Of a stretch of DNA of 64,000 nt, positions 53,201-63,539 are shown piece after piece. The translations under genes and the position numbers were made by a program. Position 1 is the stretch's first letter; every line of letters begins with the position of its first letter. This stretch comes from Blastomussa wellsi (Eukaryota > Cnidaria > Anthozoa > Scleractinia > Plerogyridae), in NCBI GenBank assembly GCA_947652115.1, contig OX393565.1:24032488-24096487 (forward strand). The letters are read 5' to 3'. The notes beneath the pieces are model-generated. The model made no database searches. It saw only the letters and a program-made list of their open reading frames with translations, and was not told where the DNA came from.

Positions 53201-54880
53201 GGTTTGTCCAGCAAAGTCGAAAACCAAATAGCAGCTTCATCTCCAGCGTACTGACTTCTGGATGAAATCCTACACACTCTAGAGATCATACCACCATTAA
53301 CAAACTGACTATACAAGTTTAGTGCTGTTTGTGTTAATTCAAAATCCTGTACCTTTAAACTGGCATATTTTATTATACGCAAACAAAAATACCTGATGAC
53401 TTTATATTCCCGAGTGTTCAGGAGTATTGGGACTCTGAGGGTGTCCATTCCAGGAGCATTGAGGCAAAGAATTTCATCCTCAAAATGTGGCTTGACTTGA
53501 GACAGAACTGGCTTCTCGACAGAGGAAATGAATTTGTCATCTTGGTCCACAACAACCCAGTGCCTAATTATAACACAAATTCAATTATAAAGCTCTCTTT
53601 TAGTCAGAGAGATTGTACATTGTACATCCCAGGAACAAATTATATTACTGCACAATCCAATTAACAGTATTAATATTAACATTACAAGAATGAAATATGG
53701 TTGACCTGCTCATACCTTTCTTAGTTTGGGCCTTAGGCAAGGTATCAAATTCTGTTTTCTGTATACTTTAGTAGCTTGGGTCAGAGATTAAAGGGACAGT
53801 TTCGTTGACGATGAGATTGGGTACAAAAATTGCCCCAATTTAATATAGCGTATGCAAAAAAAAGGCTGCAATATAATATTATAGGAGACAAATAAAGAAT
53901 ACACTTCTCGAATTTTCAGGTGTGTGAGTATTCCAAACTTCAGATATTTGTTGAAAGGCTCCACACAAAATTATGGAGCCACCATATTCAGGGCTGTCAC
54001 TAATTTTTCAAGTAGGCAGGGAAAGTAAAAAAGTAGCCGGGGCATCTTGTTGTTTGGCTTATTTTTCACTTTCCTGTGTTTTGGTTTTGTTGCAAAGTAG
54101 CCGGGGCTCAAACTCGTTGTAGGCGGGGGAATTCCCCGGCCCCCAGCCCTTAGTGACAGCCCACCATATTGTTGTGTGGAACACCAATATGGTGACCGGA
54201 AATAGTGTAAACATCTGGAATTTACTTTGGTTTTCTAGATCTTTCTAGGCAACTGTTTTCCCTGACTCGTCCCCAGTCGTCTCTTGTGCAATCAGTGCCT
54301 GATGAGTTTAAAAGGTTTGGTGGCTTCTAGAATTGATGACGTCACGTCCATACGCTCTAATTCAACATGGACAAAATTAGGTGTTCTTTTCATCTATGCT
54401 GCTTTCGGAATCTGCTCAAAACCAAAATAAGATATAATTTGGTTTTATCAAGATAGTCTGATACAAATATACTGATGAGTTGATGTGTTGTTTATTTGTT
54501 TGATGGATTGATTGTTTGTCGAATAGCGGGACCAGCTCACCGCTACCGCTAACCTGATTTCATTTCCACTTTACATGATTATAAAATGAAAAGGCTGCAA
54601 TGTAATTCTGCAAAGAGGAAACGAATTATAACATAAAATAAACAACCAAATAGACAAACCTGTCAAACTGTATTCCCGCCGTCAAACAGTTCGCAGTTTC
54701 AAGCGAAATCTCCGCACAAGACTTCACAGGGTAAATGAACAGTCCCGACACATGGCCGACTTGTTCGAAGTGCTCGATCTTTAGTACTTGTCTCTGTTTC
54801 CACCAATAGTACACAAATGCAAGTACAGGTAGAGAAAGAGGAAGGGAAACCGTCCACAGCCTTGAATGGGATGTACCCAT
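50260..54880 (-). CDS. MOSC-domain mitochondrial amidoxime-reducing component (mARC), paralogue A
   Basis: Seven exons: 54880-54660, 53563-53393, 53278-53116, 52622-52482, 51742-51675, 51149-51078 and 50380-50260. They sum to 957 nt, 318 residues, in phase throughout. An N-terminal hydrophobic anchor (LPLSLPVLAFVYYWW) precedes VGHVSGLFIYPVKSC, the start of the MOSC N-terminal beta-barrel. Next come LCLNAPGMDTLRV, YAGDEAAIWFSTLLDKP, DRFRANIVI and the molybdenum-site motif RCVQTTVDPETG. Cys256 corresponds to the Mo ligand Cys in vertebrate mARC. Such enzymes are anchored in the outer mitochondrial membrane and, with cytochrome b5 and its reductase, reduce N-hydroxylated compounds. Intron 2 (53279-53392, 114 bp) is a multiple of three and stop-free. 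The gene is head-to-head with paralogue B. Confidence 0.9.
51837..52174. mobile_element. MITE in mARC-A intron 4
   Basis: ATTATAGGAAA and TTTCCTATAAT form the inverted ends. AATTAACGCGACTT/AATTAATGCG-type words recur inside, and GCTAATTTCC pairs with GGAAATTAAC. About 340 bp, non-coding. Confidence 0.6.
53989..54162. mobile_element. hAT-like MITE with perfect 8-bp target duplication
   Basis: The ends are CAGGGCTGTCACTAA and the inverted TTAGTGACAGCCC. ACCATATT is repeated exactly at 53981-53988 and 54163-54170. AGTAGCCGGGGC words occur twice inside. It sits in intron 1 of mARC-A. Confidence 0.85.
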
Positions 54881-55648
54881 TTGTTGTCAATACGTTCGCG
54901 TGTTGTAACGTGAAGCGTTGCGTGATACGTTACATGAAACTCACTCCCAGTGCATGCATGCGCAGCTCTCGGCGCTCTGAGGTTCGTGTTTGAGTAGACT
55001 GCACAGATTATCCATTCCAGGGTAGCTAACTAGGGGGGTCCGGGGAAAATTTGAAATTAAGGTCTTCTAAAATGGCTAGAAATGGATCTAAAACTGCCAA
55101 AAGTGAAGTTAATTTTTAATTCTTATAAAACAACGACTAACCAACTGGCCTTCACGTTTGACAAAATTGGACATAAAATAATGTAATGTACTGTTTTTGT
55201 AATAGACAGAATGGTGATTTAATCAGCCAAAAAAAAAGTGGGGGGGAGGGGCGGCTAAAGCCCCACCCCCTGCGCGGTCCATGAGCTAGTATGTTCTTTA
55301 TCATTGTCATCCAAGCTCTTAGAATTTTGGTCAATTTCAGCCTTATTGAAATAGAGTTGCATTGAACCTTGTTCACTGAGCGAGAGTCGCACGTTTCAGC
55401 ATCTCATTCCGAATCGATTCGGAATCATCTTTTGCTGCCGAGCCTGCCTCGTCTCCAGGCGTCGCTCCGTGGTCGTACGGTTTGCGGTTTGCGTGGCGTT
55501 GTGGAACGGTAATCACTTGAAGGGATAGAAGACGAGGCCCTTCTTCCCTCTGAGACATTTCATGTACTCATACACTTACCTTTTTGAAAATGTAATAACT
55601 GAAGAAGACTAAAGAAGACACTTTAATGTATAGAAGATATTTTAATAT

Positions 55649-55760
55649 GGGGACACCGGGAGTCGAACCCGGACATATGATTCAAGAAGCATACACCTAT
55701 CCACCTATCCACATATGATTCAAGAAGCATACACCTATCCACTACACTATCAAGTATTCC
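55649..55760 (-). pseudogene. tRNA-like pseudogene with internal tandem duplication
   Basis: On the minus strand TAGTGTAGTGG resembles an A-box and GTCCGGGTTCGACTCCCGG is a perfect T-arm with B-box, ending TGTCCCC. The 5' end (GGAATAC) cannot pair with TGTCCCC and the anticodon loop is oversized. A 37-bp segment (GGATAGGTGTATGCTTC to CATATGT) is duplicated in tandem. It is therefore a decayed tRNA gene or the head of a tRNA-derived repeat. The anticodon cannot be assigned safely (a CTT or TTG reading is possible). Confidence 0.6.
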
Positions 55761-55771
55761 AACTTGGTTTG

Positions 55772-55903
55772 GCTTTCGCGAAGGAATGCAGTACGACAGG
55801 TGAGACAGGTTTCTGAGCTGGACGCGGAGGGGCTGTTTTACTCAGGTTTCCTATATTTTGGGCAACACATGTCCAGCTCGCTCCACCTCTGCGTGCATAA
55901 AGG
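55772..55903 (+). pseudogene. Stray copy of mARC-B exon 1 end and intron 1 start
   Basis: 132 bp match 56387-56517 with few differences. The match spans the last 28 coding bases of exon 1 (reading CFREGMQYDR), the GT donor and about 100 bp of intron 1 (GGACGCGGAGGGGCTG, ACATGTCCAGCTCG). It lacks the rest of the exon and any start, so it cannot function alone, but it keeps an intact donor site 615 bp upstream of the true one. Confidence 0.85.
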
Positions 55904-56205
55904 CAACTTTAAATACTACAGGTCTAAGTTTATGTAATACTTTTTCAGTGTCAGCCAAACCACAATGGGGGCGGTACGCAGCTCTTTACCCTAGCCCTAA
56001 AACAATAGAGCTGCGTGCTACTGCATCACATTTAATGATTAAAAAGTAAATAATTATAATAACAACGATACTGATATTGACAAAGTGTGATGTCCTCAAA
56101 ATACCCAGCGACCGTAATATTTGTTTTAGAATATTTCTTTGATCACGTGTCGCTCCATTATCCTTGACCTGTTCGACCCTGCTTTCGTTTACACGAAATT
56201 GCGAA

Positions 56206-59200
56206 ATGGCTGCTTACTCGAAATATGTGTTAATTGGCTTGCCTGTCGCGGTCTTGGCGGGTTTTGCTGCACTGTGGTTGCGAGATAAGAAGAGAAGGCG
56301 ATCTTTTAAGGAAGTGGGGCGCGTTTCTGGGCTGTTCATATACCCTGTCAAATCCTGCAAAGGAATTCGTGTTCACGATGTGAAATGCTTTCGCGAAGGA
56401 ATGCAGTACGACAGGTGAGACAGGTTTCTTAGCTGGACGCGGAGGGGCTGTTTTACCAGGTTTCCTATAGTTTGGGCCACACATGTCCAGCTCGCCCCAC
56501 TTCTGCATGCATAAAGGAGATTGCTGACTAATCTGAATTTTTCCGGATGTTAGTCCGACTCACATTGGTCCACATTAATGTTTTCACGCACTACACATGC
56601 AGTACTACTGAGTTAGGTATTCATATTCATCTGTTTACTCACTGACTGCGGATGAAACGTAGACTGCAGATTTGAATAAAATGCTCGTTCGATTAAAATG
56701 TCTCAATGGTTTACACAATTCGTTGAAAAACAAAAAGTAATCAGTTCCAGTGAATCGAGCCGCATCCCGGCTCTGAGTCGATATGAAACGAAAGCTTATT
56801 TTGAAGTGGCATTTGTTGGTGCATGGTTTACCAAAAGCGCTAGCGGCAAAAAATAGTGCAATATACTTGAAGCTCAGGCTTGAAAAAGCGGAGGGAGTGT
56901 TTAGCTACAACCGGAACGAACGTCATGCATGGCGGCACAAATAATGTTCTCTTTCGGGAACGTTTTATGAACTGAAAATAATAATGGCGCCACGCCAACT
57001 CCAAATAGTTTTTATAACTCAAGTTCATGACTATTTCATTACAAAGTAAAGTGTCAGACGCTGGGCTTCCGAGCTCGCGATTGACCGCCCATAAGGAACC
57101 CCGGAGAATCCAGTTATAGTCCTCCAGATAGTGATTATCACTCGATCCGGGAACACGCATTTCAATCGAAATGTTATCTTTTCCTACTTTTTCGTCATAT
57201 CGTGATCTGATCTGAAAGGCGATATGCTGGGATGTAGCATCGAAAATGTAGATTACCTTTGAACGGCATGCAAATCTTTGACAAACGGCTTGATCCAGTC
57301 ATAGACAAATATATAAGAAATGGTCAAGAAATGTTGAACCCGTACAGGGCTCACCATTCCTCAAACGAGTGGTGGCCTCTTTATGTAGGCCCACCCCCTC
57401 CCCCCACCCGTACCTCCCCCTCCATCAAGGGCAATCTCAGACTAAGAAAACAGTTCAGAACATTTTGTGTCAGTTTACCATTTTCACACCACAAAACTTT
57501 AGGAAACAGGTTTCATTTGAAGTACATCAAAGGTCATCAAACAGGCAGTGTGTCGCCTGCCTGCCGCAACTCCCATACAAGTTGCATTTCCTCGAGTAAA
57601 CTTTTAAAAATTCTTTGGACCACTTCCCTATTTTGACGAGTTGACGGAAATAGCTTATACGTAAGAGAAATAAATAGGAGCAAGGGAACTGCGCATACAA
57701 GTGTATTACATTTTTAATATGCTGATTTTTTCAGACACTGGATTGTTCTGGATGGAAATGGAAACTTTGTTACACAGCGTAAAGATCCCAAGCTGGCTCT
57801 AGTCGTTCCACACTTTGAAGATGGCAAATATCTTTGCCTGAATGCCCCTGGAATGGAAATGTTAAAAGTGGAAATACAGTTACGAGTTGATCAAAGGGAA
57901 TACAAAAGGATCAAGTGAGTTGACGTACTTGCCAGTGTTTCAAAAGGAAACTGTAGTTCGAAATTCTGCTAGATAAAGGGGTTTTTTAATTATAATTAAC
58001 AATCATTCCTCGAGCCCGATTGGGCTCTGAGTCAATAGCCAATGAGGCATTCTCGTCCCCAGAGCCGCTTGTCCCTCTTAGCCGCACAGGCCCAACCGGT
58101 TAAGAGGGACAAGCGGCTCTGGGGACGAGAATGCCCATGAGGCCGAAGGCCGAATGGGCTATTGACTCAGAGGCCATGAGGGCGAGAGGAATACTTGTTT
58201 TAAGTAAAATCCAACTAGAAAGTATAGATTTATCTAATACTCGTCCAAAACTTCAGCAAAATGCAATTAAGCCGCCATTGTTTTGGTTTTCAAAGCCGGC
58301 GCTTTCGCTACTAGTGGGCTATAATATATAGCCTGGTAGTAGCTCAACCAATCAGAACGCTGCATTGATAATAGACCACTAGTTGGATTTTACTAAATGA
58401 TATGATATGATGACATGACATGACATGATATGATACGAGTTTTTATTAAACCTTAAACACAAATGCTCCAATGGAGCATTTGGCGAAGAACAGTTTCGAC
58501 AAACCTCCCCACTGGAGAGCCTGTTCGCAGGCTACAGGTCTGTATCCGCCCCGCAGGAAGTCGTTATGGACTTTACTTACTACTGTTACCACTGCATTAT
58601 CATCTAAAACTCGGCCGTGCTGTACGCTGCTCATTCATGCATGTTGTTCAAAGCAGGGTAAAGCCTGTTTACGGATAGCCTGCGAACACAGACGGATTTC
58701 CAGCTTTTGTTTCACGCCGCCGGTTGAAACAAAAGCCGGAAATCCGTCTGTGTTCGCAGGCTAGTTTATGGATGCCAAGTGTTGTTTTGTGTAGGATCTT
58801 TGGAATGGAGGGAGAGGGTCAGTATGCTGGAGACGAGGCCGCGGAGTGGTTCTCGAAATACATGAATAAACCTGGTTTTAAAATGTACCAGCTCTCTAGA
58901 CCTCGAGTAATACGGGAACATGATGAATGGAGTGATATCGGTGAGGCGGGTGACCAGGTAAGCAATATACTTACAGTCGGAGCCTCGCATAATGGACGCG
59001 TTCGGAAGAAGGAATGACGAATATAATCAAAGAGGGGGGGAGGGGGGGTGGGTTGCCGACCAGAATACATCAGCTACCAGAACCGTTTTCGCACCTTCTG
59101 GTGGCGTATCTGGCGTAGTTAACCTCACTTGATGGTAACGAATGAAACTTTGAAAACTCAGTAAGATGAAAAGCGTGAGGGCCGCGACAAATATGCTCAT

Positions 59201-61277
59201 GTTTAGAGGCTGAAGAGTGAAGGTAACTGGCATCGGTTCAAATAATAGAGTCCTTGCCTCCAGCAAGCTCTGGTGGTCAACAAGAACGAGTGTTTGAGCT
59301 TTTTTTATCTCTCGTCTCGTCTTCTCTCGTCGACGTACGGCTCATCCACTCCTGTCTATCCTCATCAAGCGGCTATCGTCGACCCTTGACCACCCTTAGC
59401 GATCCACGACGATACCCGTCTGCTGAAAATCTTTGTTGCTTGTCATTCATTCTCCTTGTTTAATTTTTTGTTGTTGGTTCTCTTAATTTAATAGGTATCA
59501 TTTGGGGATTTTGCTCCTTACATGATCCTCGCTGAAGATTCTTTAGTGGAATTGAATAAAGAACTTCAGTCACCAATGGAAATGGAAAGATTCCGCCCAA
59601 ATATCGTTGTGTCTGGGCTGAAGGCATTTGAGGAGGTCAGTTTTTCAACCACTGTTTAAAGGAGCTTTGTCGCAATATAAAGCGCAAATTATCTTCAAAT
59701 TTAAGAAAACTTTCATGACTTTGTAAACGTCCACATTTTCACTGTTTAATCTGAAAATAATGATGCTCGCTCGTTTAGACTTTCCGACTTGTCAAAAATT
59801 GTGCGGCGATCACCACAAAATTACTTAATCTGATTCTTCTTCATTAATGACATAAGTGCCTGACATTTTGAAATTTTCTTCAATCTGTTTTCTTTTCAAC
59901 AGGATAAATGGGAAGGCGGCAGGAAAATCAAAATAGGAGATGTTGTATTTCGATATCTGAACAGATGTTCGAGGTAGCTTATATAAAGATATTAGTTTAG
60001 ATCAAACGTGCCAAAGTAGCCAGTGATCCAATCAGAGCTCGCAGTATTGTAGCTGATGCCGGAAAGCGCGGGAAAAATCAGGAACCCATTTTCGTTCGGG
60101 TTTGTCTTTGCAGCTGATTGGCCGAGGAAGCAACATATTTGTTCTTATTGGCTAGATCAGGTTGCACGTGATCCTTCTGAGCCAATGACTGTTTAGCAAA
60201 CGCAAAACCAAGGAAAGTCAAATGTCACTTCGGACAGTTGAGCTAAAATCTTTTTTCGTTTAGTTTGTAATTACGAAAGTGTTTTCTTATTTTCAAAGGT
60301 GTAGCCTGCCAATTGTTAATCCTAAAACAGGAGAAAAGAAAGGAGACGAACCTTTAGCTACCTTGCGAAGGTAAATATTTAACCCTCTTCTTATAAACAG
60401 TCAAATTGAAGCCAGACTAGTTGATCAACTGAACGTCGACTCGAGAAGTTTGGGTTCAATCTTGAGTGATGTATCCGAGGAAGGAACGAGTAGGATACAG
60501 TTTTGGGGGTGCACGACATTGAACTCTGAGGGACTACCTACAGCCCTCCCTCAACCTCAACCCCAGTTTCTAGAATTGTCGATAGTTATCGGGCAAAATT
60601 AAACGCTCAGGATTCGGACAGCAGCAGATGCAATTTTTGGGTGGTTGCATACCGGTTTAACGCTAACACATTCGGAAACTGTGTAATCTTTTCGGGCAGG
60701 GAGGTTACTTTCCCCCCAAGTACGAAGGTGCCCGTATGCCTATGCTTCAGGCTACGGAATGTATGCCATTTCAAGCTTCTCTTTATAATCACTAGAATTT
60801 AACATGGAATTTAACAACAGAAATCTATTTTCGCAACAAATTAAAATATCAGTTTCATGTAACTTCCCAGGACTTTGCCTGTGACATTGAAGTGCTACTA
60901 TCACCGTTTCAAAATTCGTTAAATTTTCTTTTCCAAATCTCTACTATATAATACAAGAAACTGAGGCAGGTTTATCAACTTTCATTTAGCTAGCAATCAA
61001 CTAGACGTTTTATACTACCGCATACCGGTAAAATGTGTCGTGTTCCCATAAGATCTGATCTCTCCCTTCACCTGTTCATGATAATCATACTTTGCAATTG
61101 TGACCAGTATAATTATGTTAATTATAGTCTTGCTTGTTAATTTATTTCAGAATAAGGCTTCCCGAGGACAGGGATCCAAGATATGAGCGATCTCCTCTTT
61201 TTGGAATCAACGCGGCTCCTGACGGGGATATGGCTGGGTTGATAAAGCAAGGAGATAGTGTGATGGTTTGGGCTTGA
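56206..61277 (+). CDS. MOSC-domain mitochondrial amidoxime-reducing component (mARC), paralogue B
   Basis: Seven exons: 56206-56414, 57735-57914, 58795-58957, 59495-59635, 59903-59973, 60299-60370 and 61151-61277. They total 963 nt, 320 residues, closing in frame at TGA 61275-61277. The N-terminal anchor (YVLIGLPVAVLAGFAALWL) is followed by basic residues and VGRVSGLFIYPVKSC, as in paralogue A. Then come HFEDGKYLCLNAPGMEML, QYAGDEAAEWFSKYMNKPG, RFRPNIVV and RCSLPIVNPKTG. The presumed Mo ligand Cys256 is kept, but the neighbouring TTVDP of the family has become PIVNP. All six intron phases and several exon lengths (163, 141 and 72 nt) are identical to paralogue A. Expected role: molybdenum-dependent N-reductive enzyme of the outer mitochondrial membrane. 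The start at 56206 was preferred over the in-frame ATG at 56164 by comparison with paralogue A. AATAAA lies at 61448. Confidence 0.9.
58020..58195. repeat. Long hairpin in mARC-B intron 2
   Basis: GGCATTCTCGTCCCCAGAGC... to TCTTA is mirrored exactly by TAAGAGGGACAAGCGG...AATGCC (about 58048-58133). An outer pair, CTCTGAGTCAATAGCC and GGGCTATTGACTCAGAG, extends the fold. The stem is long and nearly perfect. Confidence 0.85.
58380..58436. repeat. ATGAT/ATGAC pentamer repeat
   Basis: Consecutive ATGAT and ATGAC pentamers with minor irregularities. Confidence 0.85.
58676..58763. mobile_element. Near-perfect hairpin MITE next to mARC-B exon 3
   Basis: TAGCCTGCGAACACAGACGG...TGTTTCA pairs with TGAAACA...CCGTCTGTGTTCGCAGGCTA across a loop of about 10 bp. 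The right end lies 31 bp before exon 3, so it sits over the branch-point region of intron 2. A related half-end (CCTGTTCGCAGGCTAC) lies at 58520-58540. Confidence 0.85.
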
Positions 61278-61607
61278 GGAGGACGAAATTAAAAGAAAAG
61301 TAGGACATTGTAGTGTTGGTAAACGGTTAGCGTGCCCAGTTGTAAAGGAGCTATGTCGCTAGCTAGGTTTGGAAGGTGTAAAGGTTTACCTTCAAACTGA
61401 AGGACACTTGAATAGTTTACCACGGTAGATAGCACCAACAAACTAACAATAAACATAAATGAAACAAGGATGGTTATGGTTTGCGATTATTGAAAGAGAT
61501 TTGATGTCCTTGAAGTGGGAATTTACTACCTCTGTGCATCACCAAGCAACAGCAATTTTTACGCCGGGACGTTGCATTTCGGAAAGTTGGAAAGCACACG
61601 AGACGGT

Positions 61608-62510
61608 GGGCGTTTACCATTTACAAAAAATTCCCGGAAATTCCGGTTGGTTTGTAAATGGAACACGACTTTTTGGTTCGTTCCACTGGAAAATTTCCGA
61701 AAATAATGGAATTTCGAAAAAGGTAGTATCGTTTTCCCGGTGGAAATTTCCAAATGGAAATGTGTTCCATTTACTGATTACCAGTTCCAAGCCTTTCACG
61801 GTCGTTTTCGCAGCCAGGCCCCTCTCGTTTTCTTGCTGCTTCTAGCTTCAACCAAAATGGCGTTTTCATGTTATGTTCTTCAGAGGACAGTGTTTATAGT
61901 TTGTACGAGTGCTACTTGATGTACTGCTGTCTCAAATCTCCTAAGGCTCCACATAAGCGGTGGATGATCCTGTTCAAACTCAAGGTTATGTCAAACCGGT
62001 CTGACACTGAACGGATCACTTCCGAGTTCGCAATAAACCCAACGAATGCCAGCACTTGTTTGCGAAGGGGAATTGGAGTTCGGCAAAATGCCTGTCGTGG
62101 TGGGACCCTTCCAGTGGCTTGTGCTTCTCTGCATAGAGCTTCCATGGTGACTCTTGTCATTCTGAAATGACTTTAAAACTTCATCGATCGAATATGCCGA
62201 CATAACCATGGTTTCTGTTAATGTCGGGTCTCATGAAAGTGGCAGCAGCTGAATGAATATATATTTCACCATCATCTTCTGAATTTATCAGACTTTCTTC
62301 ATCTATTGAAAATTCTAAACTCTCGTGCAACATCATCGTACGAGTCGCCATCAACATTTGAGACGCCATTTTCAATTTTCGCGGGAGATTTTTGGGGGCA
62401 ACAGAGGGGCCTGCGAACGAATGAGACGTGCGTTCAAATGGAACACACTTTTCCCGAATGGAACTTCCCAACGGGAATTTCCGGGAATTTTTTGTAAATG
62501 GTAAACGCCC
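61608..62510 (-). mobile_element. PIF/Harbinger-like element remnant
   Basis: GGGCGTTTACCATTTACAAA at the left and its complement at the right (ending 62510) form the inverted repeats, and GGT flanks both sides (61605-61607 and 62511-62513), a 3-bp duplication as expected for PIF/Harbinger. On the minus strand a decayed transposase N-terminal region is spread over at least three frames: MASQMLMATRTMML..., then AYSIDEVLK, then RMTRVTMEALC and VLAFVGFIANSEVIRSVSDR, which resembles HARBI1-like nucleases (HFRM.R.T...L and a helix-turn-helix). Frame changes occur near 62190 and 62165, and the DDE catalytic part is absent. Confidence 0.7.
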
Positions 62511-62519
62511 GGTATTTCT

Positions 62520-63190
62520 CACACTCTAAACTTTCCGCGTCCATCCATAATTCCATATACAAAAGCTTAAAACATGAACAACCAACCCTAAAATGATGTA
62601 TCTTTTCTTTTCAAGATAAATATATATACCAAAACGTATAATAAAGAGTATACAGTCATGAATGTTCAGTATTCGAAATAAGAAAAATACGCAGGATCCA
62701 ACTCAATTATTTATGGCTCTAAAACGCCGAAAGACTAGTGTTAATGCAGCTGTATACAGCGATCACCTTGCTGGAGGCAATACAAAATAAGACATTAACT
62801 GCAAAATATTATTATGACGAACCGCTCTGTTGTGAGCGGTGATCAAATTAAATTAATTTCTCCTATTGGCGGCTAAACCGAAAACACGAAATTGCCGCCT
62901 GATCAGTAGAGAAAAAAATAATAATTCATACTTCAAAGTTTTCCGTCTGCTCGCATGCATTTCACATCTTGTTAACGAGTTTGTTAGGCCCTGGTGGTAA
63001 AATATCCCGTTTACAATGTTTTCTGTGTTCATCTGGCCCATTTTATCTCTTGCTTTTACTCTGTTCTCCGTGGAAACCAAGGGTAAGTTGTCACGGTGTT
63101 CTTTTTGGTGAGTGATACCATGCTGTGTGTGTGTGTTATACCTTATTCCAGTTAATATCAATATACGCTGCAAAGTTAGTTCCTTCTTTG
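62520..63190. other. Gene-free stretch
   Basis: No exon recognised; the long minus-strand frame 62853-63197 has no domain features. Confidence 0.4.
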
Positions 63191-63232
63191 TTTGCATGTT
63201 TCCTTTATATTTTTATTTCGGGAGGCAAAAGC

Positions 63233-63530
63233 AAATTGCAAAAGGGAAGAACCGACTTACAGTCTAACCAAGGTGAATGAATTGATTATTGGAAAATTGA
63301 ACCCGTGCGCTATTCGTTCCAGATATTGCATTCGGTTTGAAAAGGAATTATTGTTGCGGCTAGGAACTAACTTGCATGGCCGAATTCACGAGCTTGGGAA
63401 ACCTCTCTCAGATAAATTCAGATGGGAAATTCGTGACTTGCAAGTGACAGCGCGTAATGTTAGGAAGACAATTGGCGTTTTTCAACGGTACGTACGGAAC
63501 CTTGACTACTTTTTCCCATGGTGGAAGTGA
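63233..63530 (+). CDS. Hypothetical open frame, possible terminal exon
   Basis: An open frame of about 100 codons ends at TGA 63530 with FPWWK. The C-terminal two thirds look protein-like, with mixed basic and hydrophobic residues (RFEKELLLRLGTNLHGRIHE, KFRWEIRDLQVTARNVRK) and balanced composition. A possible acceptor lies near 63223-63233. No family recognised; it may be the last exon of a gene whose other exons are not visible, or chance. Low confidence. Confidence 0.25.
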
Positions 63531-63539
63531 GCCACATCG

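Larger units (their letters stand above)
54881..56205. promoter_or_regulatory. Intergenic region between the divergent mARC genes
   Basis: 1,325 bp between the two start codons. It contains the promoters of both genes by position, a poly-A/G-run stretch near 55230-55250, the tRNA-like pseudogene and the stray exon-1 duplicate. No TATA box or clear core element can be pointed to. Confidence 0.4.

Noticed and set aside
57259..57636. 125-codon open frame in mARC-B intron 1
   Set aside because: It is out of context with the gene, holds a C-run, and shows no domain; probably chance.
61459..61845. 128-codon plus-strand open frame
   Set aside because: Most of it is the inverted repeat of the Harbinger-like element (GGAAATTTCC words), with no protein family.
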